Positions 1 to 7,857 of a stretch of 47,520 nt of DNA are shown in pieces. The DNA is taken from contig SFFE01000018.1 in the NCBI GenBank assembly GCA_004556965.1, positions 1 to 47,520 of the forward strand. Reading direction: 5' to 3'. Numbering within the stretch: position 1 is the stretch's first letter; every line of letters starts with the position of its first letter. The translations under genes were made by a program, and so were the position numbers. Under the pieces are notes generated by a model that saw only the letters and a program-made list of their open reading frames with translations, made no database searches and was not told where the DNA came from. The stretch is from Clostridiales bacterium. Its GTDB lineage: Bacteria; Bacillota; Clostridia; Oscillospirales; Oscillospiraceae.

Positions 1-369
1 GTCGAGCGTTTCCTTGCCGCAGAAGATCAGGTCATAGTCGCCCTCCAGCTTCGCGGCGGAGGCGATGGAATAGCTGGTGGCCAGCGTGTCGGCGTTGCCG
101 AACGCGCGGTCGGTGACGAGGATCGCCTTGTCCGCGCCGACAGCGAGGCACTCGCGCAGCGCGGCTTCCGCGGCGGGAGGGCCCATGGTGATGAGGGTGA
201 TTTCCCCGCCGTAGGTCTCCTTGACCTTCACGGCGGCGGACAGGGCGTTTGCGTCCAGTGGATTCAGGATCGCAGGCACGCCCGCGCGGATGAGGTTGCC
301 CGTTTCCGGGTCCATCCGCATCTGATCCACGTCAGGCACCTGCTTGACGCAGCATAGTATTTTCAGCAT
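1..369 (-). CDS. etfB: Electron transfer flavoprotein beta subunit (3' part outside window)
   Basis: The first 123 residues of an EtfB/FixA-type protein are present and the rest lies beyond base 1. It opens with MLKILCCVKQVPD and continues with NPLDANALSAAVKVKE and an ADKAILVTDRAFGNADT stretch, the usual start of an Etf adenine-nucleotide-binding fold. EtfB pairs with EtfA to pass electrons between a flavin dehydrogenase and other carriers. The ATG at 369 follows an AAGGTGG site lying in the stop region of the upstream dehydrogenase, with only four bases between the genes, so translation is probably coupled. The order dehydrogenase then etfB matches the logic of the Etf-linked lactate dehydrogenase of Acetobacterium woodii (LctBCD), where Etf enables electron confurcation. 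etfA presumably follows outside the window. Confidence 0.9.
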   Translation of the reverse strand, partial: MLKILCCVKQVPDVDQMRMDPETGNLIRAGVPAILNPLDANALSAAVKVKETYGGEITLITMGPPAAEAALRECLAVGADKAILVTDRAFGNADTLATSYSIASAAKLEGDYDLIFCGKETLD

Positions 370-373
370 TCTT

Positions 374-1774
374 TTATACCACCTTTCCGGGATTGAGGAT
401 TCCCTTGGGGTCAAAAGCACGCTTAATGCGGCCCATCAGCGCATAGCCCGCTTCGCCGGCTGACGCACGGAGGAACGCCTTTTTCGCATAGCCGATGCCG
501 TGCTCGCTGGAAACGGCCCCGCCGACTGCACGGCACTTTGCGTAGGCCAGCTCCGCAAGCTCCGCCATGACCGGTTCAAACGCGTCCCGGCTCTGATCGG
601 AGCAGAAATATGCATGCAGGCCGCCGTCGCCGACATGGCCGTACGCATAAACGCCGATGCCCTTTTCTTCGCCGATTTCCTTGAGATATTCGACATAGCC
701 CGCCAGCTCGGCCGCGGGCACGGCCATATTCAGTTCGTCCGCGCTCTTGGCGGCGCCCTCCACAGCGGTATGGAACGCATCGTGCGCGCCCCAAACGTCC
801 CGCTTCAGGGTGGGCGTGTCCACGACGAGGATGTCCAGGCACTCCAGCTCTTCCGCCAGCTCGGCAACGGCCTCCATCTTGCTGTCCAGCTCGTCGTCCT
901 TGCCCTCAAGCGTCAAAAGCAGGCTTGCGCCCACGCGCTCGCCGTCCATCTCCACCGGGAAGACGGGATTTCCGGTCGCTTTTCCGGCAAACTCCACGAG
1001 ATCGGTGTCCATATATTCCAGCGCCACAGGCTCCATGCCCTCCTGCAAAATGCGCAGCGCTGCGTTGACGCAGCTTTCGCCGTCCAGGAAGGGTAGGATG
1101 AGGCTGACGTCGGTCTTCGGCTTCTCCACGAGGCGCAGCGTCAGCTCCGTGATGACGCCAAGCGTACCCTCGGAGCCGAGCACCAGAGGCAGCAGACGGT
1201 AGCCGGAGTTATCCTTGCCCGTCGCGCCTCCAAGCTGCAGCACCTCGCCCGTTGGCAGCACCACCGTCGCGCCGCGCACATAGTCGCGGGTCACACCGTA
1301 CTTCACCGCGCTGGGTCCGCCGGCGTTCGTCGCCGCATTTCCGCCAATGGTCGCGGTTTTCTCGCCGGGATCGGGCGGATAATACAGTCCCTTGGCGGCT
1401 GCCTCAGCCTTGAGTGTCTCAAGCAGAACGCCCGGCTGAACGCGCGCCGTTTTTTTCTCCGAATCCAGCTCGAGGATGGCGTTCATCTTCGCCAGAGACA
1501 GTACGACGCCGCCGCAGACCGGCACGCTGCCTCCGACCAGCCCTGTGCCCGCGCCGCGCACGGTGACCGGAACCGCTTCGCGATTGCAGATGGTCAGCAC
1601 AGCCGCCACGTCTTCGGTGCTCGCCGCCTCGCAGACGAGTGCAGGCGCGCAGAACTTGCCGCCGGGAAGCTCATCGTGGGCAAAATCCGCACCGATCGCG
1701 TCGCCCTTGAGCACTTTATTCCCGCCCAGAAGCGCTTCCAGCTCGGCTATCATTTCATTGCTAATTGGGTTCAT
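374..1774 (-). CDS. FAD-linked 2-hydroxyacid (probably D-lactate) dehydrogenase, GlcD/LctD type
   Basis: A 466-residue flavoprotein of the GlcD/vanillyl-alcohol-oxidase family. The PCMH-type FAD-binding half carries RGAGTGLVGG (about 73-82), PPDPGEKTATIGGN and LGSEGTLGVITELTLRL. The C-terminal half has YGHVGDGGLH (378-387) and SSEHGIG (about 422-428), the His-containing metal and substrate site of D-lactate/glycolate dehydrogenases, and ends FDPKGILNPGK. It probably oxidises a 2-hydroxyacid and passes electrons to the Etf encoded next to it, as in LctD of Acetobacterium woodii. Lactate itself is an inference; glycolate or other 2-hydroxyacids are possible. The ATG at 1774 follows an AAGGAG site. 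A near-perfect sigma-54 promoter sits about 104 bases upstream on the same strand. Confidence 0.88.
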   Translation of the reverse strand: MNPISNEMIAELEALLGGNKVLKGDAIGADFAHDELPGGKFCAPALVCEAASTEDVAAVLTICNREAVPVTVRGAGTGLVGGSVPVCGGVVLSLAKMNAILELDSEKKTARVQPGVLLETLKAEAAAKGLYYPPDPGEKTATIGGNAATNAGGPSAVKYGVTRDYVRGATVVLPTGEVLQLGGATGKDNSGYRLLPLVLGSEGTLGVITELTLRLVEKPKTDVSLILPFLDGESCVNAALRILQEGMEPVALEYMDTDLVEFAGKATGNPVFPVEMDGERVGASLLLTLEGKDDELDSKMEAVAELAEELECLDILVVDTPTLKRDVWGAHDAFHTAVEGAAKSADELNMAVPAAELAGYVEYLKEIGEEKGIGVYAYGHVGDGGLHAYFCSDQSRDAFEPVMAELAELAYAKCRAVGGAVSSEHGIGYAKKAFLRASAGEAGYALMGRIKRAFDPKGILNPGKVV

Positions 1775-1877
1775 GCTGCTTCTCCTTCTTTCTATACCGC
1801 CTATGCTGTCGGGAAGCGGGCGGTTCTATCCACACTGCGAACGATATCCGGGTTCGCAATGTTTCGTAAGAAGTAAT

Positions 1878-1895
1878 ATGCAAAAACCGTGCCAA
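1878..1895 (-). promoter_or_regulatory. Sigma-54 (-24/-12) promoter of the dehydrogenase-Etf operon
   Basis: On the minus strand this reads TTGGCACGGTTTTTGCAT. It matches the sigma-54 consensus TGGCAC-N5-TTGC, with exactly ten bases between the GG (-24) and GC (-12) pairs. It faces the GlcD-type gene. The 15 bases GGTTTTTGCATATTA are identical in the second sigma-54 promoter at 5780-5797. rpoN and an activator gene lie between the two promoters. Confidence 0.88.
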
Positions 1896-1941
1896 ATATA
1901 GAAATAAACGCTTAGCGCATCCGGATTTTCATCCGTTCCTG

Positions 1942-1970
1942 TTGACAAATCGGACACTGCAAAATATGAT
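1942..1970 (+). promoter_or_regulatory. Sigma-A type promoter of rpoN
   Basis: TTGACA at 1942-1947 and TATGAT at 1965-1970 are separated by 17 bases. Start of transcription would fall near 1977, upstream of the AAGGAGGG site and the ATG at 2005. This rules out translation from codons inside the promoter. The divergent sigma-54 promoter lies about 50 bases away. Confidence 0.75.
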
Positions 1971-2004
1971 GGATACAGCACTGCCAAGGAGGGTAGATGC
2001 AAAA

Positions 2005-3348
2005 ATGAAGCTCGAGCTCAATCTCAAACAGACGCAGCATCTTTCTCCGCGTCTCATCCAATATATGAGCATCCTCAGCATGAACACGCAGGAGCTGTAC
2101 CAGCACGTACTGGAAATCCAACAGGAAAACCCCGTTCTGGAGTTTGATGAGGGCGGTGAAGGCAGAGGGGACAAGCTCCGCTGGCTTGTCTCCATGAACA
2201 GCGTGCCGCGCAGCCCCGTGCGCATGGATGACGAGGATGCCGATCGCAGCGAGCGCCAGGAATACGCGGATACCTCCGACTGCTTTGCAGAAACGTTGTT
2301 TGAACACCTGCGCGAGCAGATTCTGAAGGCCGATTGTCCGGAGGCCGTTCGGACCAAGGCAATCCTGCTGGCGTCCTCCGTCAATGACAGCGGCTATCTG
2401 GAAGGTGCGCTGCCCGATTTTGAGGCGGACGCCGAAGCGCGCGCGGCGCTGCGGCTGCTGCAATCCTGCGACCCCGTCGGCGTGGGCGCCCGCTCGCTGA
2501 GCGAGTGCATTACGCTGCAGCTCGACCGGCTCGGCACAGACACTGCGCTTGCCCGGAACATCGCGCAAAACTATCTGGACGCGGTCGCCAGCAGCAGCTA
2601 TCAGCACATTGCAACCGCGCTCGGCGTCACGAAGCGAGCGGTTTTTGCCGCCGTGAAGCAGATCCGGAGCGCCGACTGCAGGCCCGGCCGCGATTACGCG
2701 CCGCAGGAGCCTCCCGCGTATATCTATCCCGACGTCATCGTCGATCAGAATCTCAATATCAAAACAAACGACGGGTTGATGCCGTCGCTGTACATCAGTC
2801 CCTATTATCGCAGTCTCGCGGGGAGCGATGATCCGGAGCTGCAGCACTATCTGAACGACAAGCTCGAACAGGCCGCGAACCTGCTCAAAAGCATAGACCA
2901 GCGGCGGGAAACGCTGATTCTCTGTGCGCAGACGATCCTGCGCCTGCAGAAGGATTTTTTCTCCTCGCCCACCGGTGTGCTCAAGCCCATGAAGCTGGAA
3001 GACGTCGCCGAACAGATGGGCGTACACGCCTCCACCGTATCCCGCGCCATCAAGAACAAATACATTCAGTCTGCCTACGGAATGTACGCGATGAGCAGCC
3101 TGTTTACCGTCTCGCTCCCTGCGGACGGAGGACAGGCCGTCTCCTCCCGCGTCGTCAAGACGGCGATCTCAGAACTGATCGCCTCGGAAGATCAAAACGC
3201 CCCGCTCTCCGACCATAAAATTCAAGCGCTTTGCGCCGCGCGCGGCATGCAGGTGTCCCGCCGCACGATCGCAAAATACCGGAGCGCGCTCGGTCTTCCC
3301 AGCGCAGCGGGGCGACGGGCAAATGCCAAAATTGACTCAGCAAATTAA
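2005..3348 (+). CDS. rpoN: RNA polymerase sigma-54 factor
   Basis: A 447-residue RpoN. The N-terminal activator-interacting region is clear (MKLELNLKQTQHLSPRLIQYMS, with the Gln/Leu-rich pattern of region I). The core-binding domain carries LLQSCDPVGVGARSL. The C-terminal DNA-binding part contains the helix-turn-helix EQMGVHASTVSRAIKNKY and an RpoN box SRRTIAKYRS at about 418-427 (consensus ARRTVAKYRE). The ATG at 2005 is chosen because AAGGAGGG lies about 12 bases upstream and a sigma-A promoter overlaps the longer reading frame. RpoN recognises -24/-12 promoters and needs an AAA+ activator, which is encoded convergently next door. It ends before a strong shared terminator. Confidence 0.96.
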   Translation: MKLELNLKQTQHLSPRLIQYMSILSMNTQELYQHVLEIQQENPVLEFDEGGEGRGDKLRWLVSMNSVPRSPVRMDDEDADRSERQEYADTSDCFAETLFEHLREQILKADCPEAVRTKAILLASSVNDSGYLEGALPDFEADAEARAALRLLQSCDPVGVGARSLSECITLQLDRLGTDTALARNIAQNYLDAVASSSYQHIATALGVTKRAVFAAVKQIRSADCRPGRDYAPQEPPAYIYPDVIVDQNLNIKTNDGLMPSLYISPYYRSLAGSDDPELQHYLNDKLEQAANLLKSIDQRRETLILCAQTILRLQKDFFSSPTGVLKPMKLEDVAEQMGVHASTVSRAIKNKYIQSAYGMYAMSSLFTVSLPADGGQAVSSRVVKTAISELIASEDQNAPLSDHKIQALCAARGMQVSRRTIAKYRSALGLPSAAGRRANAKIDSAN

Positions 3349-3352
3349 ATTC

Positions 3353-3393
3353 AAAAATCCCGGCAGCACGGTTGTGCTGCCGGGATTTTTTTG
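3353..3393. terminator. Bidirectional terminator between rpoN and the activator gene
   Basis: A 14-base-pair perfect stem, 3356-3369 with 3374-3387 (core ATCCCGGCAGCAC), has a GGTT loop. It is flanked by an A run on the left and a T run on the right, so it can end transcription from both convergent genes. Confidence 0.92.
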
Positions 3394-3402
3394 TTTTTGG
3401 AC

Positions 3403-5448
3403 TCAATCCCCCTGAATTTTTTTCAGCTTTCGATAGAGCGCCGGGCGGGAAATGCCGAGCTTCTCCGCCACCATGCTTTTGTTGCCGTTGTAGCGTTCCA
3501 TCAGCTCCAGGATCATTTCGGTCTCCGCGCGCTTGCCGGCAGAGTTCAGCTCCGTCAGCAGCAGGGAGTTGGATGCGGCGTTTTCCGGCTGGATGCCGGT
3601 CGCCCGCAGGATCGCCGTTGGAATATCGCTCAGCATGATCTCTTCGTTCATCGCCAGATTGACGCTCGATTCCACCGCGTTTCGCAACTCGCGCAGATTT
3701 CCCGGCCAGCTGTAGGCCATGAATGCGCCGAGCGCCTCCGGAGAGATGTCGGACACCTGCTTGTCGAGCCGCTGCGCACACTGTTTGATGAACAGACGCG
3801 TGAGCTGCGGAATGTCGGAAACGCGCCCGCGCAGGGGCGGCAGCTCCAGCGTGAAGACGTTTAGCCGGTAATACAGGTCCAGCCGGAACGCCCCCTCCCG
3901 CACCAGCTTGTTCAGGTCCTGGTTGGTCGCCGCGATGACGCGGATATCCACGGTCTTGCTCTTGCTGTCGCCCAGGCGGGTAAACGCCTTGTCCTCCAGC
4001 ACTTTGAGCAGGTGCACCTGCAGGTCGAGCGGCATATCTCCGATCTCGTCGAGGAAGAGCGTGCCCTTGTTCGCAAGCTCGATTTTGCCCGGCGCACCGT
4101 TCTTGCGCGCGCCCGTAAACGCGCCCTCCACATAGCCGAACAGCTCGCTGCTGATCAGCTCTCTCGGCATGGCCGCACAGTTGATGGAGACGAATGGGTG
4201 GCCGCGCCGGCTGCTGGCGTTGTGGATCGCCTGTGCGAACAGCTCTTTCCCCGTTCCGCTCTCGCCGAGAATGAGTACGCTGCTGTCGCTTTTTGCAACG
4301 CGCTGCGCCCGGTAGACCGCTTCGTTGAAGGCCTGACACGAGCCGCACAGGTCGTTAAACGTATATTTTGCGGAAAAGGCCGAGCGATGCGGCGCCTGCG
4401 GCTGCATCTGGACCCGCTCCACCGCATCCGTCTCCGTCGCCGGAATATGATTGCCCGTAGGCAGCGCCTTCATGCCCAGCGGCACACTGGACATCAGCAC
4501 CACCTTGCCAATCCGGTCTCCGTCGTTGCGGATCTCCACGCATCTGGCATAGTAACTGCCAAGCTTGGGCGACATGATATTTGTGCAGCCCGTCATTTTC
4601 ACGGAATCGCCCAGCTTTCCTTCCTCCATCGTCTGTGCGAGGCAGGGGAAGACCGTGCGCAGCTCGCTTCCGATCACGTGGGCATATTGCAGGCTTAACT
4701 GATTCAAAAGACCATCGCTGAGGTCAATGATGCGGTTGTCGTTGTCCAGCGCAATGTAGTGGATCGCATTCATCTCCGTCATGAGGTTGATGATGCTGTT
4801 GTAGATCAGATAATTCGAGTTCATCAGACTGCGCTGGCGGTACATATGCGTGCTGAGAATATAGGAGAATAAGAACCGGTACTGCTCCTGATATTTCTCA
4901 ATCGGAATGATAATCATGCTGGGATACAGAACGCCGGACGTGCTTTTGAAGTTCGCCTGCGAACAGTTTGCAACACAGATATACTTCGTCAGCGCTCGCA
5001 TATAATGCTCGCTGCCGCAGACCCAGACCTCCTGCCCGGAAAAGAACGACATGGACAGCGCCGTCGTCCCCACGTTCGACTCGGCCAGGTTGGTGCCGAA
5101 CCGGAAGTTCATGGCGCGCAGTTCGTCCTTCAGTTCCCGGTTCCCGCGGATCGCAAACACGTCAAAATGATCGTCCGTAAACACGATTGCCGCTCCAATG
5201 GAGCTCAGCAGCTCCGCCTCGGCCAAATAGAAATATGCGTCCCGTGTGTTGAGCAGTTCAATGCCGTTTGTCAGGACATTCATATTGCGGTCATGGTACA
5301 GCACGGTTGCCTTGGCGTCCACGCCATAGGCGGCGGAACGCCGCCAGGATGCGGCAATGCCGGGGTCAACGGCATCGCTCACAGTTCCATCCAGGAGAAA
5401 GCGTTTTCTCGCCTCCCAATAATTCCGCTCGTTTTCCTCGGTGTACAC
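3403..5448 (-). CDS. Sigma-54-dependent enhancer-binding activator (AcoR-like, GAF/PAS-AAA+-Fis)
   Basis: About 681 residues. The N-terminal sensory half resembles AcoR/DhaR-type GAF domains (FGTNLAESNVGTTAL, then a SGQEVWVCGSEHYM segment). A PAS-like segment follows (IHYIALDNDNRIIDLSDG). The AAA+ domain has Walker A GESGTGKE (about 395-402), the sigma-54 contact loop GAFTGA, Walker B GTLFLDEIGD and an R-finger region. A Fis-type helix-turn-helix ends the protein (AEKLGISRPALYRKLKK). It should bind upstream of sigma-54 promoters and drive open-complex formation; the two local sigma-54 operons are the obvious targets. An AGGAGG site at 5457-5462 lies only two bases before the ATG at 5454 but eight before the GTG at 5448, so I prefer the GTG. 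The signal sensed is unknown. Confidence 0.93.
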   Translation of the reverse strand: MYTEENERNYWEARKRFLLDGTVSDAVDPGIAASWRRSAAYGVDAKATVLYHDRNMNVLTNGIELLNTRDAYFYLAEAELLSSIGAAIVFTDDHFDVFAIRGNRELKDELRAMNFRFGTNLAESNVGTTALSMSFFSGQEVWVCGSEHYMRALTKYICVANCSQANFKSTSGVLYPSMIIIPIEKYQEQYRFLFSYILSTHMYRQRSLMNSNYLIYNSIINLMTEMNAIHYIALDNDNRIIDLSDGLLNQLSLQYAHVIGSELRTVFPCLAQTMEEGKLGDSVKMTGCTNIMSPKLGSYYARCVEIRNDGDRIGKVVLMSSVPLGMKALPTGNHIPATETDAVERVQMQPQAPHRSAFSAKYTFNDLCGSCQAFNEAVYRAQRVAKSDSSVLILGESGTGKELFAQAIHNASSRRGHPFVSINCAAMPRELISSELFGYVEGAFTGARKNGAPGKIELANKGTLFLDEIGDMPLDLQVHLLKVLEDKAFTRLGDSKSKTVDIRVIAATNQDLNKLVREGAFRLDLYYRLNVFTLELPPLRGRVSDIPQLTRLFIKQCAQRLDKQVSDISPEALGAFMAYSWPGNLRELRNAVESSVNLAMNEEIMLSDIPTAILRATGIQPENAASNSLLLTELNSAGKRAETEMILELMERYNGNKSMVAEKLGISRPALYRKLKKIQGD

Positions 5449-5510
5449 AGACATCACCTCCTAATCAAAAAACAAAATTTTTTTGAAAAAACACACAACG
5501 CTTCGATCTT

Positions 5511-5538
5511 ACTGTACACTTTCTTCCGTGATTGTCCA
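5511..5538 (-). promoter_or_regulatory. Possible sigma-A promoter of the activator gene
   Basis: On the minus strand TGGACA (5533-5538) and TACAGT (5511-5516) are 16 bases apart, upstream of the activator gene. The match is moderate. The TGTAACAC repeats begin just upstream, which would allow autoregulation. Confidence 0.35.
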
Positions 5539-5542
5539 CAAA

Positions 5543-5572
5543 TGTAACACTCTTTCTCTCAGACTGTAACAC
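5543..5572. promoter_or_regulatory. Direct repeat TGTAACAC, candidate activator-binding site
   Basis: TGTAACAC occurs at 5543-5550 and 5565-5572, with starts 22 bases apart, or two helical turns. They lie about 210-235 bases upstream of the sigma-54 promoter at 5780, a usual distance for enhancer sites. The assignment is inferred from position; I did not find the same octamer near the leftward sigma-54 promoter. The rest of 5458-5858 holds the two promoters and no gene I can support. Confidence 0.35.
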
Positions 5573-5779
5573 AGGCGGACACTTCTTGTCAACAAAAAAG
5601 CAACAAGCTCGGAGCATCGCTCATCCCATCCGTTCCGTTTGTCGGCCGGCGCTTTCGCCCAGACCATTTCTCGCTTTGTCAAAACTTTCGCGGTTTCTCT
5701 GCCCTTTCGTATGGCTGTGCGGTTCCCATTCTGGTTTTAAAATCGTTCATTTCAGAAATTTTTTTGATTTCTTTTTGAG

Positions 5780-5797
5780 TTGGCCCGGTTTTTGCAT
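5780..5797 (+). promoter_or_regulatory. Sigma-54 (-24/-12) promoter of the caiA-fixAB-caiB operon
   Basis: Reads TTGGCCCGGTTTTTGCAT, with GG at 5782-5783 and GC at 5794-5795 and ten bases between. The predicted transcription start is near 5807, about 50 bases before the acyl-CoA dehydrogenase ATG. Its core and downstream bases (GGTTTTTGCATATTA) are identical to the promoter at 1878-1895 on the other strand. Confidence 0.88.
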
Positions 5798-5858
5798 ATT
5801 AGTATTGGCGTGAGATCTTTTGCAAAAAACACGAAAAAGCCGAAAGGAGAACACAAGC

Positions 5859-7025
5859 ATGATTGATTTTTCTCTTACCGAAGAGCAAGAACTCTTGTTG
5901 GAGCAAGTGGAAGAGTTCATGAAGCGCGGTAACTATGACGAATATTTCAAGGAATGCGACAGAGAGCGCAAATTCCCCGAAAAAGCCTGCAAGGACTTCG
6001 TCGAAGCTGGTTTCCACTGTCTGGACTATCCGCAGGAGCACGGCGGAGAAGAAGTCGATCTCGTCACCATCGTGCTGATGAAGATGAAGTTCTTTGAACT
6101 GGGCTGGCCGGTACTTACCCTGCCCGGCGGCAATCTGGAGATCGACAACATCCTGACCTATGGCACAAAAGAACAGCAGGACACCATCATTGGTCTTGCG
6201 AAGTCCGGCATCAAGCCCTACACGCTCGGCTTTACCGAGCCCCAGGCCGGTTCCGACAACAGCGCCATGACGACAAGAGCCACCCACAAGGACGGCAAGG
6301 TTTACATCAACGGCCACAAGACCTTCAACACCTTCGCCACCGTTTCTCCCTATATGATGTGCATCGCACGCGAATACGAGAATCTGGAGAATCCCTACAA
6401 GGACATGAGCTGGTACCTCGTTCCGCTGAATGCGCCCGGCGTCAAAATCTCCGTGCTCGACAAGGTCGGCTGCCACTGCATGCCCACCTGCGAGGTGTAC
6501 CTGGACAACGTCGAAGTCGAGGAATCCGCGCTCGTCGGTACCAGGGGCAAGGGCTTCTATCAGCTGATGAAGAATTTTGAGACGGAGCGTCTGTTCACCT
6601 GCATTTCCAACGTCGGCATGGCACAGTGCGCTTATAATGACGCGGTTGCGTACGCCGGAACACGCGTGCAGTTCAATAAGACCATCGGTGAGTTCCAGAT
6701 CATTCAGGAAAAGATCACCGATATGAAGATCAAGTGCGACAACATGGTCAACATGCTGCTCAAGTGCGCCTGGAAAAAGCAGCGCGGCGAGTCGATCAGC
6801 GTGGACGCCTCTCTGCTGAAGCGCTATACGGGCAAAGCTGCGTTTGAAGTCATCGACGACGCCATGCAGATCATGGGCGGCATCGGCTACACCAACGATT
6901 GCCGGATCGCACGCCTGTGGAGAGACCAGCGCGGCGCCAGAATCTACGCCGGCACCGAAGAAGTAATGGTTCACTCCTCCGCCCGCAGCCTCATCAAGGA
7001 GGCGCTGAAGGCCGCCGCGAAATAA
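5859..7025 (+). CDS. CaiA-like acyl-CoA dehydrogenase/reductase
   Basis: A 388-residue acyl-CoA dehydrogenase that reads along its length like E. coli CaiA (crotonobetainyl-CoA reductase). Shared features include an EYFKECDRE segment near 31, the flavin-binding signature TEPQAGSDNSAMTTR, a FETERLFTCISNVG helix, VQFNKTIGEFQIIQEK and the C-terminal IMGGIGYTNDCRIARLWRDQR. The position that carries the catalytic Glu in medium-chain enzymes (YEGT) is AGTE here; CaiA also departs from YEGT, so the base may lie elsewhere. The ATG at 5859 follows AAAGGAG by nine bases. With the FixA/B-like genes downstream it probably reduces an enoyl-CoA with electrons from Etf. The substrate is unknown: crotonobetainyl-, acryloyl- or aryl-enoyl-CoA are candidates. 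Confidence 0.9.
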   Translation: MIDFSLTEEQELLLEQVEEFMKRGNYDEYFKECDRERKFPEKACKDFVEAGFHCLDYPQEHGGEEVDLVTIVLMKMKFFELGWPVLTLPGGNLEIDNILTYGTKEQQDTIIGLAKSGIKPYTLGFTEPQAGSDNSAMTTRATHKDGKVYINGHKTFNTFATVSPYMMCIAREYENLENPYKDMSWYLVPLNAPGVKISVLDKVGCHCMPTCEVYLDNVEVEESALVGTRGKGFYQLMKNFETERLFTCISNVGMAQCAYNDAVAYAGTRVQFNKTIGEFQIIQEKITDMKIKCDNMVNMLLKCAWKKQRGESISVDASLLKRYTGKAAFEVIDDAMQIMGGIGYTNDCRIARLWRDQRGARIYAGTEEVMVHSSARSLIKEALKAAAK

Positions 7026-7076
7026 GCGCGCGCCCGTCAGCCCTTACATCAGTTTCTTCAGAAAAGGAAATCCAGA

Positions 7077-7844
7077 ATGAAAATTGTAGTTTGCTATAAG
7101 TTGGTTCCCAGTGCGGAATCATTAACTGTCAAATCCGGCCGACAGCTCGACTTTGGCTCCGCCGAATGGGAGATCGGTCCATACGATCTCAACGCCGTGG
7201 AAGCCGCTGCCCGGCTGAAAGAAGCCAGTGCGGACAACAGTCTGATCGCCCTGACCTTCGGCGGCGACATCATCGAAAACTCCAAATTGAGAAAGGGCAT
7301 CCTTTCCCGCGGGCCTCAGGAGTTGGTCGCGGTAAAGGCCGCCGACGCCGGCCAGGCGGACGGGTACCGGACCGCTGCAATCCTTGCAGAGGCGATCCGG
7401 AAGATCGGAGACGTCGATCTAGTGCTCTTCGGCGAAGGCTCCGGCGACATGTACGCACAGCAGACCGGCGTGCTCGTCGGCGCGCTGCTGGGCTGGACGA
7501 CCGTCAATGCTGTAAATTCCATCCGTGAAGCGGACGGCCTGCTGGAGGTCGGCCGCAATCTGGAGGATTCGGTCGAACTGCTTGAGCTGTCTCTCCCCGC
7601 TGCCGTCAGCGTATCCAGCGACATCTGCGTGCCGCGTCTGGCGTCCATGAAGGACATCCTCGCAGCCGGTAAAAAGCCGTTTGCGGTCTGGTCCGCCGAG
7701 GAAGTATGCGTGCAGGCGGAGAACAAGACCGTCGTCGACAGCGTCCTCGCACCCGAGCAGGCGGAGCGCGCCTGCATCGTGAAGCCCGCAGACGACGAGG
7801 CGCATATCGAAGCGGTCGTCAATCAGCTTCGCAACTTTATCTGA
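7077..7844 (+). CDS. Electron transfer flavoprotein beta subunit, FixA-like
   Basis: A 255-residue EtfB/FixA protein. It starts MKIVVCYKLVPSAESL and has YDLNAVEAAARLKE, LSRGPQELVAVK, GDMYAQQTGVLVGALLG (AMP/FAD-interface loop), LPAAVSVSSDICVPR and the FixA-typical KKPFAVWSAEEV near the C-terminus. These points agree better with E. coli FixA than with a housekeeping EtfB. It forms a heterodimer with the next gene product and carries electrons to or from the CaiA-like enzyme; electron bifurcation as in caffeyl-CoA reductase (CarCDE) is possible but not shown by sequence. It lies 51 bases after the dehydrogenase and 13 before the alpha subunit. Confidence 0.93.
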   Translation: MKIVVCYKLVPSAESLTVKSGRQLDFGSAEWEIGPYDLNAVEAAARLKEASADNSLIALTFGGDIIENSKLRKGILSRGPQELVAVKAADAGQADGYRTAAILAEAIRKIGDVDLVLFGEGSGDMYAQQTGVLVGALLGWTTVNAVNSIREADGLLEVGRNLEDSVELLELSLPAAVSVSSDICVPRLASMKDILAAGKKPFAVWSAEEVCVQAENKTVVDSVLAPEQAERACIVKPADDEAHIEAVVNQLRNFI

Positions 7845-7857
7845 GGAGGGTAACAAG

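Noticed and set aside
374..1774. Calling the GlcD-type gene glycolate oxidase
   Set aside because: There are no glcE/glcF partners; the adjacent etfB points to an Etf-linked 2-hydroxyacid dehydrogenase instead.
5799..6974. Long open frame opposite the CaiA-like gene
   Set aside because: It is a GC-rich antisense shadow with no ribosome site or recognisable domain; the sense gene is a clear family member with promoter and RBS.
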